Below are positions 22,301 through 32,073 of a stretch of DNA of 64,000 nucleotides, piece by piece. The position numbers were made by a program, and so were the translations under genes. The DNA is from Tubiluchus corallicola (taxonomy: Eukaryota > Priapulida > Priapulimorpha > Priapulimorphida > Tubiluchidae). Below the pieces are notes generated by a model. The model had not been told where the DNA came from. It saw only the letters and a program-made list of their open reading frames with translations, and did not search any database. The stretch is taken from the NCBI GenBank assembly GCA_030141605.1, contig JAQGDQ010000411.1, positions 142,832-206,831 of the forward strand, written 5' to 3'. The first letter of the stretch is position 1. Each line of letters begins with the position of its first letter.

Positions 22301-25077
22301 TTATAACTGTGTGACAGTCAATTTATAAAACCACACTTTATCCGAATCACAAAAAATGAGCTTGAAAACAAGAGTTTTCACGAATTTCCCGTCGTTGTCA
22401 AATGTTAGTTTATTTTAATACGAAATCTTTATTAAAAAATATTAAAAATATTTACCAAAAAGTATAAAATATGAAACGAGTATAAAACTTATATACAGCG
22501 CAGATAAATTTTACATATAAAAATGGTTAGTTAAAAGATTATGGTTAAAAACACAGAGCCTAGGTTACCTATGCGTGCTTGTTAAAAGATAAATGATTAT
22601 TAAGGTTTACACATTTTAAACGTTTTTTAAAAGCTTTCCTACTCTGAGCACTGACCAAGGAGGCACCATCGACAGTCTCAGGGAGTTGATTCCAGATTTG
22701 AATTATTCTGTTTGATAGAAAGTTTTAAAAACAATCAAGTCGGCAGTGAGCGGGCTGTAACTTCAAGTGGTGCCCACTGGTTACATTAGATAAAGCTGCT
22801 TTGCCAAAAATACATGTTTGCCTATGGTACTATCTCTGTGTAATGTAGAATTTATATATGTAATTTGTATTTTAATAAGTATTTATTATGTTTACAAACA
22901 TTGTTTATTTTAATACTTATTGTTTATTTTAATACTTTATGCCATTGTAACATTAATGTCAGTTACAAAAGATCAAGCAAACACTAATTTTATTTTTTAG
23001 CTATGTGGGGTGCAGTGGTCAGTGCTGCCACCTTCAGAGTGAAATAGAAAACTATATGGCAATCTATGTTTTTTTCAGCTGAAGTGCAGCAGGAAATTGA
23101 ACGAATATTTGAGCTGGCACGGACGTTACAACTTATAGTTTTAGACTGTGACACAATCAATCATCCTTCACAGCTTGCCAAAACCTCGCTTGCTCCAATT
23201 ATAGTGTATTTGAAAATTTCTTCCCAAAAGGTAAGTAGGACGACTAATAATTAATATCAAGAACAAAGTTTTGTTTATGGAGAAAGAATATTATTGAGAT
23301 AATTTATTCATAATTTCGTTATCATAAAGATTATTTCAAGATTGTTATTAATGGGGAAATAAACCAATGATTATGGTTGAAGGTATTAGAGCTGTAAGCT
23401 AAAGATCCCTGGTTCAAATCCTGGTTGTTTCCAGATTTTCTACCTTTCAGAACTTTAAATAATTGTAAATACATTCTGTACTTTATGTATAACAGTCATA
23501 CAAGACTTCTATTGCACAATTCTTTTAAACCACAGTATAATGGCTAAAATTATTTTGTGATATTAGAATTTGGTTCCTATTTTTCTGTGCTTCTGCACTA
23601 TGGTATATTGGTCATATTGAATTTTTATTGAGTAAGCATGCCTGGAATGGTGTACATTCAGTAACAGTAATTCAGGCATGCCATTGGTCAAAATGTTTGG
23701 ATACAGTACTCATCTATGTACTATTCAGGCATGCCATTGGTCAAAATGTTTGGACACAGTACTCATCTGCATGATCAACAGTAATTCAGGCATGCCATTG
23801 GTCAAAATGTTTGGATACAGTACTCATCTATGTACTATTCAGGCATGCCATTGGTCAAAATGTTTGGACACAGTACTCATCTGCGTGATCTACAGTAATT
23901 CAGGCATGCCATTGGTCAAAATGTTTGGATACAGTACTTGATCTACTGCAGCTTAGCAGTGATTTCAGTCCATGTGCCCTCGAGGTTGAACGCAACTGCT
24001 ACCAGTACATACGTGCCTGGAAGGGTAACAGTAGTTCAAACATAACACGTATACTACTCAAAGTCAGCCCATGCGTAACTGTGTAACCTTTATGGGTAGT
24101 AATTACTGTAGGATTACTGAGGACCTGTAGGTGCAGGTGTAGTAATTACTGTAGTACTACTGAGGACCTCTAGGTGGAGGTGTAGTAATTACTGTAGTAC
24201 TACTGAGGACCTCTAGGTGGAGGTGTACTAATAATGTAACGAATGTCACCTTCTGTTTTCAGGTTCTTGCCAGGTTGATAAAATCTAGGGGTAAATCTCA
24301 GAGTCGGAATTTGAATATGCAGCTTGTTGCTGCAGAAAAACTAGCACAGTGCAGTCAGGTAAGTGAAAAAATTATCATAATGTTGTCTGTAATGAAAAAC
24401 TCGGACGTTTCAGTATCTGTGTGCTGGTCGCTGTACATTTCAGTTTTGTTTGGCTTCTTTACTGGCTTCATTTGAGCATTTTGTTCGTTTTACAGGACGC
24501 TCAGGAAATGTTTGATGTAATTCTTGATGAAAATCAATTAGAAGACGCTTGCGAACACCTAGCAGAGTTTCTAGAAGCATACTGGAGAGCTGCCCACCCT
24601 CCAGCTCCGACGCGGAGTCCTACGCGCGACCCCAGGAGTCCTCCCACTCACCGCCGTACTGTGCCGCAGTCTCCCACTAGTCTGACCAGGACGCAGTCTT
24701 CACCGGTTTATCACAAGCGCGTGCATTCCGAGCGTCGTCCCATGCATCAGGAAAAGAAGCCAGTATCGCCACCTAGCAGGGAACATCATCACGAGAGCAG
24801 ACACCGCGAACATAAACATGATTCTCGTTCTCGTGATATCAGAGACTACGAGGGAGAAACTTACGATAACCGCGACACTAGGGTACACGGTGAATATGAT
24901 CATTATGATCGTGATTACGATTACGGATACGATGACCGATATCACAGAAACGATAAAAAGACCGAAATGCTAGAGTCAGAAAGACTATATCCTCGCCACC
25001 CATCACCAGCGAGTGGCCGAAGTGGCTTAAGGTATGGACGGTCAGCAGGGTCACCTGATCTCAGCATGTACAAGTGA
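7225..25077 (+). CDS. CACNB: Voltage-gated calcium channel beta subunit, ten exons, 5' end missing
   Basis: This is a cytoplasmic auxiliary subunit of high-voltage-activated calcium channels. In this family the GK domain binds the alpha-1 I-II linker and promotes surface expression and gating. The exons are 7225-7341, 9674-9796, 11832-11965, 14810-14907, 19062-19177, 19635-19774, 20873-20985, 23079-23230, 24263-24358 and 24496-25077. They total 1671 nt (556 codons plus stop), and all junctions are GT-AG with matching phase. Order: pre-SH3 acidic/coiled stretch, SH3 ([30 protein letters not shown]), Ser/Pro-rich HOOK, GK-like domain ([20 protein letters not shown]), then a Pro/Arg and His/Asp/Tyr-rich tail. 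The initiator exon was not found. Introns are loaded with arrays and MITEs. The family assignment is certain; the subtype is not meaningful for an invertebrate single gene. Confidence 0.97.
7342..9177. other. CACNB intron, no gene
   Basis: Intron sequence between the pre-SH3 and first SH3 exons. It holds an AT microsatellite near 7670-7735. No coding exon was recognised on either strand. Confidence 0.6.
9178..9556 (+). mobile_element. MITE family M1, copy 1
   Basis: A roughly 380-bp element bounded by inverted ends: aagccctttcacagt at the left and gaaactgtgaaaaggctta at the right. It contains a block with aaaggtcaaaggt and actagaaccttacctagttt that recurs at about 27.3, 53.7 and 63.5 kb. It has no coding capacity, and no clear target duplication is visible. 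Confidence 0.75.
9674..9796 (+). CDS. CACNB: CACNB exon: SH3 first half
   Basis: Acceptor ttatttcag, donor GAG|GTGAGT, 123 nt, phase 0 at both ends. It encodes [16 protein letters not shown] through [11 protein letters not shown], the first strands of the beta-subunit SH3 domain. Confidence 0.96.
9965..10560. repeat. 81-bp minisatellite in CACNB intron
   Basis: Seven to eight copies, spaced 81 bp (once 75 bp) at 10043, 10124, 10205, 10280, 10361, 10442 and 10523. Each unit carries tgtacaaactttgtaca, an 8-bp perfect inverted repeat around one base. A period divisible by 3 keeps frames open, but no protein is called. Confidence 0.92.
10561..11831. other. CACNB intron, no gene
   Basis: AT-rich intron upstream of the second SH3 exon. 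No further feature was seen apart from short A/T runs near the acceptor. Confidence 0.6.
11832..11965 (+). CDS. CACNB: CACNB exon: SH3 second half
   Basis: Acceptor gtttgcag, donor CAAC|GTAAGT, 134 nt, phase 0 in and phase 2 out. It encodes [15 protein letters not shown], then [13 protein letters not shown]. Its last 50 nt are unit 1 of the 76-bp tandem array, which extends downstream through the intron. The first donor must be the productive one, because reading past it meets TAA at once. Confidence 0.96.
11916..13207 (+). repeat. 17 x 76-bp array of the SH3 exon end plus 5' splice site
   Basis: Seventeen units, all exactly 76 bp with no indel, starting at 11916 + 76n. Each unit is the last 50 nt of the SH3 exon followed by 26 nt of intron. 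Units 3-6 and 10-13 have lost the donor GT (TTAAGT or ATAAGT); the other nine keep GT. Units 2-8 and 9-15 match in order (donor type, ggtggc/ggcagc, ttctcct, catcaatc), giving a 532-bp higher-order repeat. Each unit also has the inverted repeat ttcggttg / caaccgaa. No AG acceptor precedes the exon-like part, so these are repeated donors rather than repeated exons. Confidence 0.96.
13843..14603. mobile_element. Pogo/Tigger-like MITE, family M3 copy 1
   Basis: The ends cagtcaaacctccttata and ataaagaggtttgattg are near-perfect inverted repeats of the type seen in pogo/Tigger-like DNA transposons. The internal 760 bp has no transposase frame. A related short copy lies at 56440-56628. It sits in the CACNB intron. 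Confidence 0.55.
14810..14907 (+). CDS. CACNB: CACNB exon: HOOK start
   Basis: Acceptor ttcttccag, donor CCAG|GTAATT, 98 nt, phase 2 in and phase 1 out. It encodes a Ser/Asn/Gly/Pro-rich stretch ([10 protein letters not shown] to GSTPPTP), as expected at the start of the variable HOOK region linking SH3 and GK. Confidence 0.93.
15075..15582. repeat. 16-17-bp array rich in GGTGAGT
   Basis: A tandem array of short units such as gaatgggtgagtgaacgga, mixed with a 115-bp-scale second-order repeat. The donor consensus GGTGAGT occurs about 20 times on the sense strand of the CACNB intron, immediately before the candidate alternative exon at 15749. The antisense open frame (Pro/His/Ser/Thr-rich) is a repeat artefact. 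Confidence 0.9.
15749..15909 (+). CDS. Candidate alternative 3'-terminal CACNB exon
   Basis: Acceptor attttatag, then 158 nt of open frame and TGA at 15907. The upstream HOOK exon ends in phase 1, and its last G plus CA restores a codon, so splicing here would stay in frame. It would add 53 residues: [17 protein letters not shown], a basic/Trp stretch ([13 protein letters not shown]), then an acidic end. AATAAA follows 51 nt after the stop. The product would have SH3 but no GK domain. Truncated beta isoforms are known in the family, but I do not recognise this sequence. It could instead be a relic of another gene. Confidence 0.4.
15961..15966 (+). terminator. Poly(A) signal AATAAA
   Basis: AATAAA with a GT-rich stretch (ttctgtggtgctc) 5-17 nt downstream, placed as expected for the candidate terminal exon ending at 15909. 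Confidence 0.45.
16690..17220. repeat. 53-bp minisatellite
   Basis: About nine copies of a unit with ttaagtgagaacatagcaca and gttttaacatttgcttgtgt, lying in the CACNB intron. Each copy has the donor-like tgtaagt and the inverted pair ttaaca / tgttaa. Confidence 0.9.
17230..19061. other. CACNB intron, no gene
   Basis: AT-rich intron after the 53-bp array. A degenerate trailing unit is visible to about 17680; otherwise nothing was recognised. Confidence 0.6.
19062..19177 (+). CDS. CACNB: CACNB exon: HOOK end
   Basis: Acceptor tgtttctag, donor AAAAAG|GTACAA, 116 nt, phase 1 in and phase 0 out. It encodes [17 protein letters not shown], then a basic [10 protein letters not shown] end leading into the GK domain. 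This part of the gene is a known site of alternative splicing in the family. Confidence 0.93.
19285..19440. repeat. Pyrimidine (CT)-rich tract
   Basis: About 150 bp of nearly pure C and T on the + strand, with tctctctc runs, in the intron just downstream of the HOOK exon. Confidence 0.9.
19635..19774 (+). CDS. CACNB: CACNB exon: GK start
   Basis: Acceptor cttttcag, donor GGAAG|GTGAGT, 140 nt, phase 0 in and phase 2 out. It encodes [20 protein letters not shown] and the helix [11 protein letters not shown]. The P-loop-like GPSLKG lacks a canonical catalytic guanylate kinase pattern, as is normal in beta subunits. Confidence 0.97.
20873..20985 (+). CDS. CACNB: CACNB exon: GK middle
   Basis: Acceptor tctcacag, donor CTGG|GTAGGA, 113 nt, phase 2 in and phase 1 out. 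It encodes [16 protein letters not shown] followed by [19 protein letters not shown], a near-invariant part of the family. Confidence 0.97.
21029..21725 (+). mobile_element. DNA-transposon-like element A, copy 1
   Basis: The ends cactcatatctcggtt and aactgagacatgagtg are inverted repeats. Internally, a segment of about 115 bp (agtgattgtttctatgtata...) is tandemly duplicated at 21232-21345 and 21370-21483. An inverted, shorter relative lies at 55681-56061. There is no transposase. Confidence 0.5.
21738..22285 (+). repeat. Dispersed repeat B, copy 1
   Basis: Follows element A. Despite divergence it aligns along about 500 bp with 55198-55680: aggaaatgtcaagctttttga, the gaagaaaagcaatgcactgtc region and the cagtaaaataaaccc end. 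Non-coding. Confidence 0.55.
23079..23230 (+). CDS. CACNB: CACNB exon: GK, alpha-1 binding region
   Basis: Acceptor ttttttcag, donor CAAAAG|GTAAGT, 152 nt, phase 1 in and phase 0 out. It encodes [20 protein letters not shown], then [20 protein letters not shown]. The wording is of invertebrate type (Cys after LD, Ser in NHPSQL). Confidence 0.97.
23355..23432 (+). tRNA. tRNA-Tyr-like sequence, probably a relic
   Basis: About 78 nt with acceptor ends GGAAATA / TGTTTCC, a D-arm ACCA / TGGT, an anticodon-loop-like CTGTAAG (anticodon GTA, Tyr) and a B-box-like GGTTCAAATCC. The anticodon stem and T stem have mismatches and the D loop is poor, so it is more likely a tRNA pseudogene or SINE head than a functional gene. 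Confidence 0.3.
23660..23945. repeat. 53/61-bp minisatellite
   Basis: Five copies of attcaggcatgccattggtc plus aaaatgtttggayacagtac, alternating between two length variants. Each carries the palindrome ggcatgcc. Located in the CACNB intron. Confidence 0.9.
24065..24235. repeat. ~57-bp tandem repeat
   Basis: Three copies containing agtaattact (a 10-bp palindrome), then actgaggacct and aggtgnaggtgta. It lies directly upstream of a GK exon. Confidence 0.85.
24263..24358 (+). CDS. CACNB: CACNB exon: GK
   Basis: Acceptor tgttttcag, donor AGTCAG|GTAAGT, 96 nt, phase 0 at both ends. It encodes [20 protein letters not shown] and [11 protein letters not shown]. Confidence 0.97.
24496..25077 (+). CDS. 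CACNB: CACNB terminal exon: GK end and C-terminal tail
   Basis: Acceptor gttttacag. It starts [20 protein letters not shown], the last GK helices, then leaves the conserved domain after [11 protein letters not shown]. The remaining roughly 150 residues are Pro/Arg-rich, then rich in His, Asp, Arg and Tyr, and end MYK with TGA at 25075. Long charged C-terminal tails of this kind occur in some vertebrate beta subunits and in invertebrate ones. The tail is probably disordered. Confidence 0.96.
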   Translation, partial: DAQEMFDVILDENQLEDACEHLAEFLEAYWRAAHPPAPTRSPTRDPRSPPTHRRTVPQSPTSLTRTQSSPVYHKRVHSERRPMHQEKKPVSPPSREHHHESRHREHKHDSRSRDIRDYEGETYDNRDTRVHGEYDHYDRDYDYGYDDRYHRNDKKTEMLESERLYPRHPSPASGRSGLRYGRSAGSPDLSMYK

Positions 25078-25691
25078 CCAAGGGTCGTTCCGTCAGCTTC
25101 AGTCTGCACATGCCTTATACTCGGTGTGCTGGTGTTTAATATTATTGTTGTCGTTATTGTTGTTGTTGTTCTGCAAGCGACAACTTCACTTAGGTGTGCA
25201 TCGTTTCAACCAGCTTCTCTAGTGCATGGCTTCGTTGGCTTCGTTGCACGCTTACACGTTTGAATTCATGTCCAGACTTGCAGTGCAACGCTGTGCAAAG
25301 CATATTGTTTTAGTTTAGCTGACATTGTTTTGTTGGACGATTCAGAAATTATGATTATTTTTTGTTGATTGTGATGGTTATTATGTCTTGTTTGTTTATT
25401 GAATATTAATGTTCATATTGATGGACTTTGAGAGTACGGCCTCAGTATGCCGCCATAATATTCTGCTTATCACGGTAATAAGATGTAGACGATTTCGAAA
25501 TGTTAAATTTTGCCCGACTTTTTAATTCTGTTACTGTGGCTATGGAACAGCGCTTAGGAGACATTGTTGTACAGTAGGTTTAATAGTTATTTGTTAAAGC
25601 ATTATATTTTGTTGACACACCAGGTGTCACTAAAATCATTTAAAGAGAAAAGAAACCGAGTTGAATTATAAGTCGTTGGCTATGTCGTGAG
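25078..25691 (+). other. CACNB 3' untranslated region / flank
   Basis: Sequence after the beta-subunit stop. No canonical AATAAA was seen close to the stop, so the 3' end is undefined. No other gene was seen. Confidence 0.5.
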
Positions 25692-26297
25692 CAGTGGTGT
25701 AGCAAGTGCTTGTGGCGCCCGGGGGGTGTTTTGATCATTTGTTTCGTGGGTGAAGCCACAAAATGTACGCGTTTTTTGCGTCCCTAATCCCGACTTTCCT
25801 TTTTCGACACGATGAGGTAAAGATAAACGAATTTTTTCTAAGGATCACCCTGAGTTTGATTTCTGGTACTGCAACAGAGTAGCTCTTTTCTATACATTAG
25901 TTGCTCATAACATGACAGTCATTAAACATTCAGCTCCAGCATTAAAACATGCAAAGATTATGAAAGATACAGAACACTACAGGTTTTCACAATAATACAA
26001 TCAGCATTTAAAGAAACGCCACTGTTTCTCTCAAAATTATTGATCTACTAAACCATACGACACCCTACACATGCCATTAAGTAACAACATTAGGCTCTAT
26101 GTAATAATTAGGTTAGCTACGATGATCTCTGACTAGACAATTTTGTTGTCGTTTGAAAACTTTTGCTAATTGTTTTGTTAATGTCCGATTAGTAATTAAT
26201 AATTAACAGTCATTGAACTGTAGAAGAATTTTGCGTGCTCTCACCCTTGCGATCAGAGGGCGATTGCCCCCATCTCTCCCACCTTGCTATGCCTCTG
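25692..26297 (+). mobile_element. hAT-like MITE, family M2 copy 1
   Basis: About 606 bp from cagtggtgtagcaag to cttgctatgcctctg (inverted ends). It contains gtttcgtgggtgaagccaca, caccctgagtttgattt and agaacactacaggtt. Related copies lie at 33187 (+) and 54341 (-). The CAGTGGCG-type end resembles hAT elements. No transposase and no clear 8-bp target duplication were seen. Confidence 0.7.
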
Positions 26298-27112
26298 CTA
26301 ATGACTGCATCACACACTACGTTGCTAGGAAGAAATGAGATTGTATATTTGTTTAAGATGTGAATATTTTGTTTTTGTTTAGATATTTTGTGCTATATTT
26401 GGAATTGTCATGCTTATTTGTTACAATACTGTGTAAATATTTTTTAAGTAAAAAAACCCCATTTTAAATCATTTTGTGTGATAATCAGCCCTTTTATGAT
26501 CTATTTATATATCAAATGTATATATACATTATCAACGTATATTATCTGCTGTTATACCTAAGTGTTTATTCTAAACTTTAAAGTTTAAAATCTATTTTCT
26601 TCGGTAAATTGTTAAAAATTTTCATCGTGTAAGGAAGTCCGATTTCTGTCAGTTTGAAAATGCTGTAAGATGTTACGGAAGCTCACAAGTGCTGTTGATG
26701 TTTTAAATTCTGAATACTATTCCGAATTTTGCAACTTGTTTTAAAATCTTTGTTGTTCTTTCCTCTCTTCCACTTTACCACAAATTTTCATTTCCTGTGA
26801 ATTTACGGTGTTTTTTGAACTAGTTCCTCAATTCTGTTAACGTGTCAAATGTTTGAGAAGTTAAAAAATTATCACTGTTTTTCAAAGTTTGATTTGATTT
26901 CCTTTGTACAAATCTGGAGATGGTACTGCACCTGTCAAAGCGATGAAATGTGATTCTGTATCAAATTAGTGCATCCTCTATATTAAAATTATGACATTAT
27001 TATGTATAACATTCATTTTATGATTAACAAATTATTAAAATGTGATACTAGTGACTTGAGCTGGGCCATTAGAGATATTAGTAAAGATGATACGGTCCTC
27101 TGTACAGAAATG

Positions 27113-27542
27113 ATAGGCTCACATCATTTTCACAGTTTCGTTGTGCAGCAGTTGCTGTAGGTCGAAGATTAAGTGTACCAATGCGTCTTAACTACAAATG
27201 TCACGTGACGTGTGGGTAAAGCAAAGCTGTCTGCACTGCATCAGTTTAGTACAGATACAGAAATGGTAGGCTCTGTTCTTCTGTATTTCTGTTCAGTAGC
27301 TTCAGTTGTTTTACGTGGATTTTTCTTGATTATGCATTAGTCTGTGCATGGAGTGATTGACTAGCAGGATCTTGCTTGGAAACAAGAAAACATGAAGTAG
27401 GCATGGTTCTAGCTAGCCGTTAAAACTGTTACTATTACAACAGCATGGGCGTGCGAGACATTGTCAGGTCTACAAATCTGGTACACATAACCTTTGACCT
27501 TTTGATAATCACCATCAATCGCTGAAACTGTGAAGAGACTCA
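27113..27542 (-). mobile_element. MITE family M1, copy 2
   Basis: An opposite-orientation relative of the element at 9178-9556, with cattttcacagtttcgttg at one end and gaaactgtgaagagactca at the other. It contains the shared actagcaggatcttgcttgg and aacctttgaccttttgat blocks. Confidence 0.65.
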
Positions 27543-28408
27543 TTGTCTGCGCTAGACTTACTATTAAGTAAAGGATAAGAAACGAATACAGGTTGTTCCA
27601 GAAGACATCGTGCAATAGAAATATACTAAGGTGTGTGTACAAGGTGTTCCGAAACAAAAGATAGGCTTGATATGTGCTTATACTGAAATGTCATTGGAAT
27701 GAAAAACCAGGTTTCAAGGTCAAGTTATGCACAGTAACATTTCTTTATGAATTAATCTGTATATTTCTACTGTACTTTTTCTAGTATACTTTGTGCGATG
27801 TCTACAAAAAGAATTATCAGCTCTAGTAAAATTTAAAATTCTGTATAGGGATATTTGTATTTTTAAAATTAATTATGACATAGGCCTTCTTCATATAATT
27901 GTCACTATAGACAGGTCTGCAAACACGAATTCCTTGTCATTTTCTGAATTTATTGAGACAAAGAACAAATCAGACATTTTGGGGGAAATGGACTTTAAGA
28001 TTGTCAGCGTTGCCATAATCACTTTGACTTGACTTCTTAATATTGTTTTACTTGAGAAATTATTACTACTTTCTTCCACAGTAGTTGGAAATTTGTAAAT
28101 AAAATATTTTTATCATAAAAACGAGTTGATTTGTTGTTGTGTAATCATCATTTTTATTTTTTACTAGGGCTGTAACTGACGAGTTCTAGGGTATAATTAA
28201 GCTAACGAGTAGATTGCTTTAACTTGATAGAAAAATACAACTTTATTCAAGTTTTGCCCAACGAAAAAATCAACTGAAAAACTGACAAAAAAACACGCAA
28301 TGCCCAAAATCTTTTGCCTTAGATCACTTGTAAAAATATGTGCTGCTTACAGTAAAATACGAAACGAAACACAACAGTAACGATACACTTAAGTCATGAT
28401 ACGATACC

Positions 28409-28747
28409 TAGTCCTCAACTCAACTAGAAATTCAACTTGGTCCTCAACTCAACTAGAAATTCAACTTGGTCCTTAACTCAACTAGATATTCAACTTGGTC
28501 CTCAACTCAACTAGAGATTCAACTTGGTCCTCAACTCAACTAGAAATTCAACTTGGTCCTCAACTCAACTAGAAATTCAACTTGGTCCTCAACTCAACTA
28601 GAAATTCAACTTGGTCCTCAACTCAACTAGAAATTCAACTTGGTCCTCAATTCAACTAGAAATTCAACTTGGTCCTCAACTCAACTAGAAATTCAACTTG
28701 ATCCTCAACTCAACTAGAAATTCAACTTGGTCCTCAACTCAACTAAA
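28409..28747. repeat. 29-bp minisatellite
   Basis: About 12 highly uniform copies of a 29-bp unit with ctcaactcaactagaaattc and aacttggtc. Only a few substitutions are seen, which suggests recent expansion. Confidence 0.93.
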
Positions 28748-29450
28748 GTCTTAACTCACTCGGTACAAATGAAATGTGATTGGAAGCCACAGTGTTGGAA
28801 GCCAGTTCATAAGGAAGCCCGCCTTTAGCTGTAGCAGACTGCCACAAAAGTGACAAAACATCTCATAAAACGGAACGAAATATCCAAAAAAATCGGACAC
28901 GTTAATTCAAAATGAAAATCTAAATGAAAAAGAAATGAAATAATGTTGGTATCTGTCACTAGTAAAACGCAATACAAGACAAGACGAAAATTACTTACTC
29001 AAAGAAACAGAATAAAATGAAATTCAAAGAAACCAGTGCCAGAAGCACCAAGAAGCATAGCCTTTGATGTTGTTCAAGCATACTTCACTAGAAAAAGGCA
29101 CTGAAAAAAGGCTTTAAAAATCACTTGCGCAAAAGATGGGTCTCAAGAAAAGATAAACACGTTCAATCGTTTGGAAGTAAGAGACACATCTGTAAGAGCG
29201 TTGTTATGGGATATGATTATTTCGTTTGTTATATCAAGCTAGGAGACATCGTTGCCTTGCATCCTGTTATGTCATCAATGACCGTATGACGCCGATATTA
29301 AACCAATCATGTTCATTTCTCTTCAACAAAATGGCACTGCTCTTAACTTCAATGTTCTAGGTATGAATCTTCCACGAACTGGGGGATTGGGAAAATTGGG
29401 TTACCGCAAAAGTATTTTTTCCATCTTTGTTGGTCAATATTAACAAAATT
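28748..29450. other. Unassigned sequence
   Basis: No exon or repeat was recognised between the 29-bp array and the 5S-like relic. Confidence 0.5.
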
Positions 29451-29565
29451 GTATCTACCATAATTCTGAGGCCAGAAGATATGCTTGGCGATCGAAGTTA
29501 AGCAATAAGACTGGCCGGTTGAGAATGGATCGGTGGTCCCAAATGTCATAATCTGGCCCTGCCCT
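29451..29565 (+). pseudogene. 5S rRNA-like relic
   Basis: About 115 nt that follow the 5S rRNA layout: gtatctaccata at the start, gatcgaagttaagcaat over the box A region, tggatcggtggtcc over the internal element and box C, and a matching end region. Many substitutions rule out a working gene. It may be a 5S pseudogene or the head of a 5S-derived SINE. Confidence 0.45.
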
Positions 29566-30699
29566 TAATAAAGCTTGAAAAAATTCGTTTTCAAATTTTA
29601 AAAGAAATACATATGGTTCTATTCTGCAAAGACCTTGCGTTAGTAAAACTTGTAAAATTAAGCTTCATCCCGCTTGTTATCTCCAAATCTTGAAGTCAAG
29701 TTGTACACAAAACAGCTGCAGTTAGTTTGAATACTAGAACATCGAGTTTCTAAGCATCAAGGCTTTTTGCTAATTGCTCAGGATTTTCAGTTGCATGTCC
29801 AACAATCGGAAACGAAGACTAAGCTTCAAATTGTCTTCATCAAACAGCAAACAGCATTTTAACTGAAAAGCGAAAATCGCAATAGTAAAATAAAATGATT
29901 AATTTTACAAATTCCTTAATTTATGCTTTACAATTACAATTAATAATTAAATACACTATTAGTATAATATGTGTTGTAAATTTTGGATACCGTGTGGGCC
30001 AAAAAATTATATTTACCGAAATATCTTTCAATAAAAAGTTAAGTTTTTTGAGTTGGATATAAAACGTTTCCTAAAATAGAGGGGAAACTCTCCCCACTTC
30101 CTCTTTTGACCCAACCTCTGAGAGTCGACCAATATTGCTGGCTAAGGTTTTTGGGTGAAGCAGAGGTAAATATTTACGAAGTTCTGAATATGCACTGATT
30201 ATTTAAGTATAATGTCAGTGCAGTTATCACAGTCTGTGCATCTTGAGTGTATTATAACCGTTATATGTCTGTTAATAGTTATTTTAATTTAATCCAATAA
30301 CAATAGACTAAAAATGGTGATAAAATGGCAAACTAGAAAATCTACATAGCATAAAAAAACTGCTCAAGGTACAGTACTTTAGAGACACTTTGTACAGATC
30401 AGCATAGCGTGCATACTAAATGTCTTAAATACTTTAATAAATTATCAACAGTTGCAAAATGAAGCACATTTTATGCTTTTGTTGTTTTTTTAAAAAAAGT
30501 CGGACTTTGTTTTTTTGCACATGACAAAGAATGTTGTGTATCCTACAGCATACATTGGGAACAAACGGTTGTAATTCACGTTCGTAATAATAGACACAGG
30601 AATAGACACACCTACTGAACAAAAGTACTAAGCCAAAAAAATTTTTCTTATTAAAAAAATAATTTGGGACTGAAAGGCTTAACTAAAGTTGCTACAGCC
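29566..30699. other. Unassigned sequence
   Basis: AT-rich sequence with no supported gene or repeat. Confidence 0.5.
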
Positions 30700-30846
30700 A
30701 AACCTCTAGATGATTGGCAATTTTTTGCAAGTCACACACATTTATTTTGCCACGCAAACATTCTCCTGCTCACAGAATTTCATCTTTTACACAAAAGTTT
30801 GGAGTTTTAGTTCTTTCAAGAATTGTTTGCAGTTGCGACCACTTGG

Positions 30847-32073
30847 TTATTTACTAAATCGCGAACAGACACAGGTGATTTTGAGCGTTTTGCAGTTAGA
30901 GCAAAAAATTAATGATGAATTCACAACAACATTAAACTCAATGTCATTAAAAGAAGGATTGAACTGCAAAATGTGAAGTTCATTGTCATCTCTTATGCAA
31001 TGCAGACCGTGCTGTTTGACGAAATCCCTGCCCAATAATTCTGTTGCAAAGATATGAAAACTTAGAGGAGAAATTCCCTGAAATGTTTGTAACTTATCAG
31101 GAAAAGATGTGTGTTCCTGACTAGTGACACGGTTTGATATAACCTTCCTCGGCTTTGCGAAAGTTTGTGGTTTCACAGAATCCGGAGAGTTAGGAAAGAG
31201 AGGAGGGTCGGCCGTGGCTTTTAACTTTTTTTGGGCGCGACACTGGGCCAATGCAAAGAACATACCCTAATAGGCCGTGCTATCGCCTCCTTCTGTATCT
31301 TGTTTGGTAGCATTGCTAGCCAACTATCCAACTCTTTGTCTTCCACCGGAAACCAGTATACCATTATCTTGCAAAATACAATTTGGATATGAACAGCATG
31401 ACAATGGCAACAAAAAAACCAAAACGTCTCATCACGTCAGTTACGAGTCTTGTCTTACAGCAACGTTTACAGCAACTATTTTTTTGAATTAGATTTGCTA
31501 CACACACTATAATTAGTAGTAAATATGTAAATTCTGCATAATTCGGACTAGATTTGTCATTAGTGAAGTTTAGGTTAGGCTAAATGCTATGCTGTACGAT
31601 GTAGCATTTCTTACTCTGCTTTTCTAAATTCCTAGCTGGTAAGAAGTACCCGGTAATCTACTAATAAATTGTATTATGTTTCGCAGATCTTTTAAATTTT
31701 TCCTTAATTAGTATTATGATGTCAGTTGCAATTGTAATTTATGTGCAACTGCTAGAGATTCAAGGCTGGCAGGCTGCCAACAGATTCTGCTAATTGATAA
31801 TTGGGCCCTGCTAACTGACATCCAGTAATGATATACACGGTCAGTAACTAAAAATGCATTTCACTCACAGATAGCGCGTGTTGTGAAAAGACAATTTAAG
31901 CAAAGTCTACTACATATATCGTATAGAAAAATTACTCATGGACAGACATGCACTATCACTCAGTACTACAGTAATGCTAAACAACGTCAAAGGAAATCTT
32001 AGCAATAACTTACCTTTTCTTTTACTAAATCGCAATTCGATTTGCAGTAGCCAACACCACACTTTCTAGGCAT
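30847..32073 (-). pseudogene. THAP-domain zinc-finger gene, two exons, frameshifted
   Basis: Exon 1 (32073-32014) encodes MPRKCGVGYCKSNCDLVKEK with donor GTAAGT. Exon 2 starts at 31367 after ttgcaag, with VYWFPVEDKELDSWLAMLPN and then VCSLHWP. Together they give the THAP signature C-x4-C-x45-C-x2-H, with the expected Trp and Leu-Pro. At the run of seven A (31226-31232) the frame breaks. The ADPPLFP motif and the downstream part (HIFATELLG..., CSNCKTLK) continue in another frame to a stop at 30847. Degenerate coding sequence (KWSQLQTILERTK) seems to go on in a third frame below 30847. THAP proteins are DNA-binding and often transposon-derived. A homopolymer sequencing error is possible. Confidence 0.65.
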
